Assembly (NCBI GenBank): GCA_025917655.1
Contig: CP084611.1
Location: forward strand, 4,216,001 to 4,280,000
Reading direction: 5' to 3'
DNA from: Chlorella sorokiniana
Lineage: Eukaryota > Chlorophyta > Trebouxiophyceae > Chlorellales > Chlorellaceae
Length of the DNA stretch: 64,000 nt
Within the stretch, counting starts at the first letter, position 1. Each line of letters begins with the position of its first letter. The translations under genes were made by a program, and so were the position numbers. The notes under the pieces were generated by a model. The model had not been told where the DNA came from. It saw nothing but the letters and a program-made list of their open reading frames with translations, and did not search any database. Below, piece after piece: positions 62,690-64,000 of the stretch.

Positions 62690-64000
62690 TCATATGTGGG
62701 CCACGGATGGCAGGCTGTCGCGCCACCGGCGCCACGAGGCGTAATCGCCCGGCAGGAAGTCTCCCGTGGAGCACTGCACGGGCTTGGCGCCCCACAAGCC
62801 TGCGTAAGGGCGTGAGGCACACGCAGCTTGCCACCCGTGCAGGCACCCGCTGCTGGGAGGCAATGCCCACATCGCGCCATGCACGGCTGCCCAGCGCCGC
62901 GTGCCGCACCCGACCGCTCCTGCTCGTGCAGCCCCCTGAGCAGGCGCGGCGCATCCACGTCGAGGTGCTTGAGCACGGTGGTGGAGGGGCAGGCGCGCCA
63001 GGCGGCCCGGAAGCCGGGGTGGTCCTGCGGCTCCGCAACAGCGTCCAGCAGCAGGTAGGAAACCAGCACGTCCTCCCAGTGCATGGGCCTTTGGGGGCAG
63101 CAAAGGAGGGGGGGGAGGGGAAGGCCATTATCGTTATCAGTGGGATAGCAGAAGTAGCGCGCGGGAAGCAGCAGCTGTTTCCCGCTGTCGACCGCCCCAC
63201 AGCCTCTGCAAGCAGACGCTTGGCAGGTGGCAGCTCCAACGAGCAAGAGGCTCACCTGAACCAGGCAGGGGCAAGGTCTGGCCTCAGTTGGAACATGTTT
63301 GCTTTCCGCACGGCGTGGTCAGCGAGGTCACGGGACAGCACGTACCTGTGGCGGTACAGGGCAAGGGAATGAGAGGGAAGCGAAGGGCGATCTGCTCACC
63401 TAGAAGAAATTCAGGCATGCTGATACCTGCACCCTGGAACACAACGGCAACGCATGATACGGCAATCGGCTGCCTTGATTCCCTCCGCCTCTCACCCCCA
63501 TCCTGCCAGGTACTTGCGGGCAAAGGGCACCGCCGAGTCCGGGAGCTCATCAGCAGACATGAACCACCTGCAGGAGACGGGGGTCTTGGAGTGGGAGGTA
63601 GGCTGCAAGACGTTCCTCCGGACAGTGCTGTGCTCCACGATGTGCGCCCACACGCACGCCCGCAGTCTTGCCCCGAGCTTCCAGCTCACTTGCTGCTGCT
63701 GTCGCGTATCGGGAAGTAGCCGCCCTTGTTCTCCAGGCAGCCCAGGTACAGGCCGCTCATGCGCAGGCGGGCCCCAGCCGCGGCCTCCTGCCTCAGAGCA
63801 CGGCCCGTGCCTCGGTGTGCTGCATCGGGGCCCGCCTCGGCCCCTTGTTTCAGTTCTGCAACCGCGTCTGCGGCCTCTTCCGCAAGCTGGGCCAGGGTCA
63901 CCGGCTGGCCAGCCGCATCATCCAAATACATGCGACCTGCCCGGGAGGAACGGCGCGAGCAGCAGCACGCGTCAAGAGAGGCTGAATTGGTGGACCAGCT
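62690..64000 (-). CDS. GT31-like glycosyltransferase, 3' part (5' end outside window)
   Basis: Minus-strand gene cut by the right edge. Exons in order: LRMSGLYLGCLENKGGYFPI RDSSSK (about 63690-63750), WFMSADELPDSAVPFARKYL (about 63505-63565), YVLSRDLADHAVRKANMFQL with RPDLAPAWFR (about 63255-63345), MHWEDVLVSYLLLDAVAEPQ through STTVLKHLDVDAPRLL (about 62935-63085), and a last part ending ASWRRWRDSLPSVAHI. The order W-x-S-x-E-x-P, then GYVLSRDL, then WEDV, follows the pattern of GT31 beta-1,3-galactosyltransferases, type II Golgi membrane enzymes that extend glycans. The acceptor is unknown, and the DxD motif should lie beyond the window. A frame change near 62925 leaves the last 80 residues uncertain. 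Confidence 0.6.

Overview
The window is nuclear DNA of a green alga, most likely a trebouxiophyte of the Chlorella kind. Evidence: very high GC, genes cut into many short exons with GT-AG introns (a few GC-AG), TGTAA polyadenylation signals, and plastid genes (photosystem II PsbR, a Toc159 import receptor) beside ordinary eukaryotic genes (NatA subunit Naa15, DMC1, a MYND-type ubiquitin protease).

Layout. 1-7.35 kb: 3' end of a giant type I polyketide synthase (KS, DH-like, ACP, then three tandem thioesterase-like domains). 7.6-10.8 kb: a Nudix-like protein and a plant-type 5'-3' exonuclease, divergent. 11.1 kb: tRNA-Pro(AGG). 11.3-15.9 kb: the accessory part of the window, a 5'-truncated LINE with candidate target-site duplications followed by a same-orientation series of LINE 3' ends and an older relic. 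16.5-19.7 kb: a Cys-pair-rich gene I cannot name. 20.3-27.1 kb, minus strand: DMC1, a PIH1/CS-domain protein, a MYND ubiquitin protease. 27.4-33.1 kb: NAA15. 33.5-39.6 kb: TOC159-like. 40.0-44.1 kb: a secreted solute-binding-protein-like gene. 44.7-50.6 kb: an Mrs2/CorA magnesium transporter fused to an EF-hand, then a CLC anion channel/transporter. 51.0-62.6 kb: a tetraspan membrane protein, a plastid-type SAM methyltransferase, a rhomboid, PSBR and a long coiled-coil protein with DLF motifs. 62.7-64.0 kb: 3' part of a GT31-like glycosyltransferase.

Genes alternate between head-to-head and tail-to-tail pairs with gaps of about 0.1-0.7 kb. No operon-like metabolic cluster is visible; the shared themes are plastid biogenesis, ion and nutrient transport, and protein modification.

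Caution for every gene model: at about fifteen places in unrelated conserved genes, including PSBR, NAA15 and the polyketide synthase, the conserved frame is lost by one base, mostly a one-base shortfall in or beside a G or C run. This looks like homopolymer under-calling in the assembly rather than gene decay. Exon coordinates come from reading splice sites against remembered family motifs; no alignment was run.
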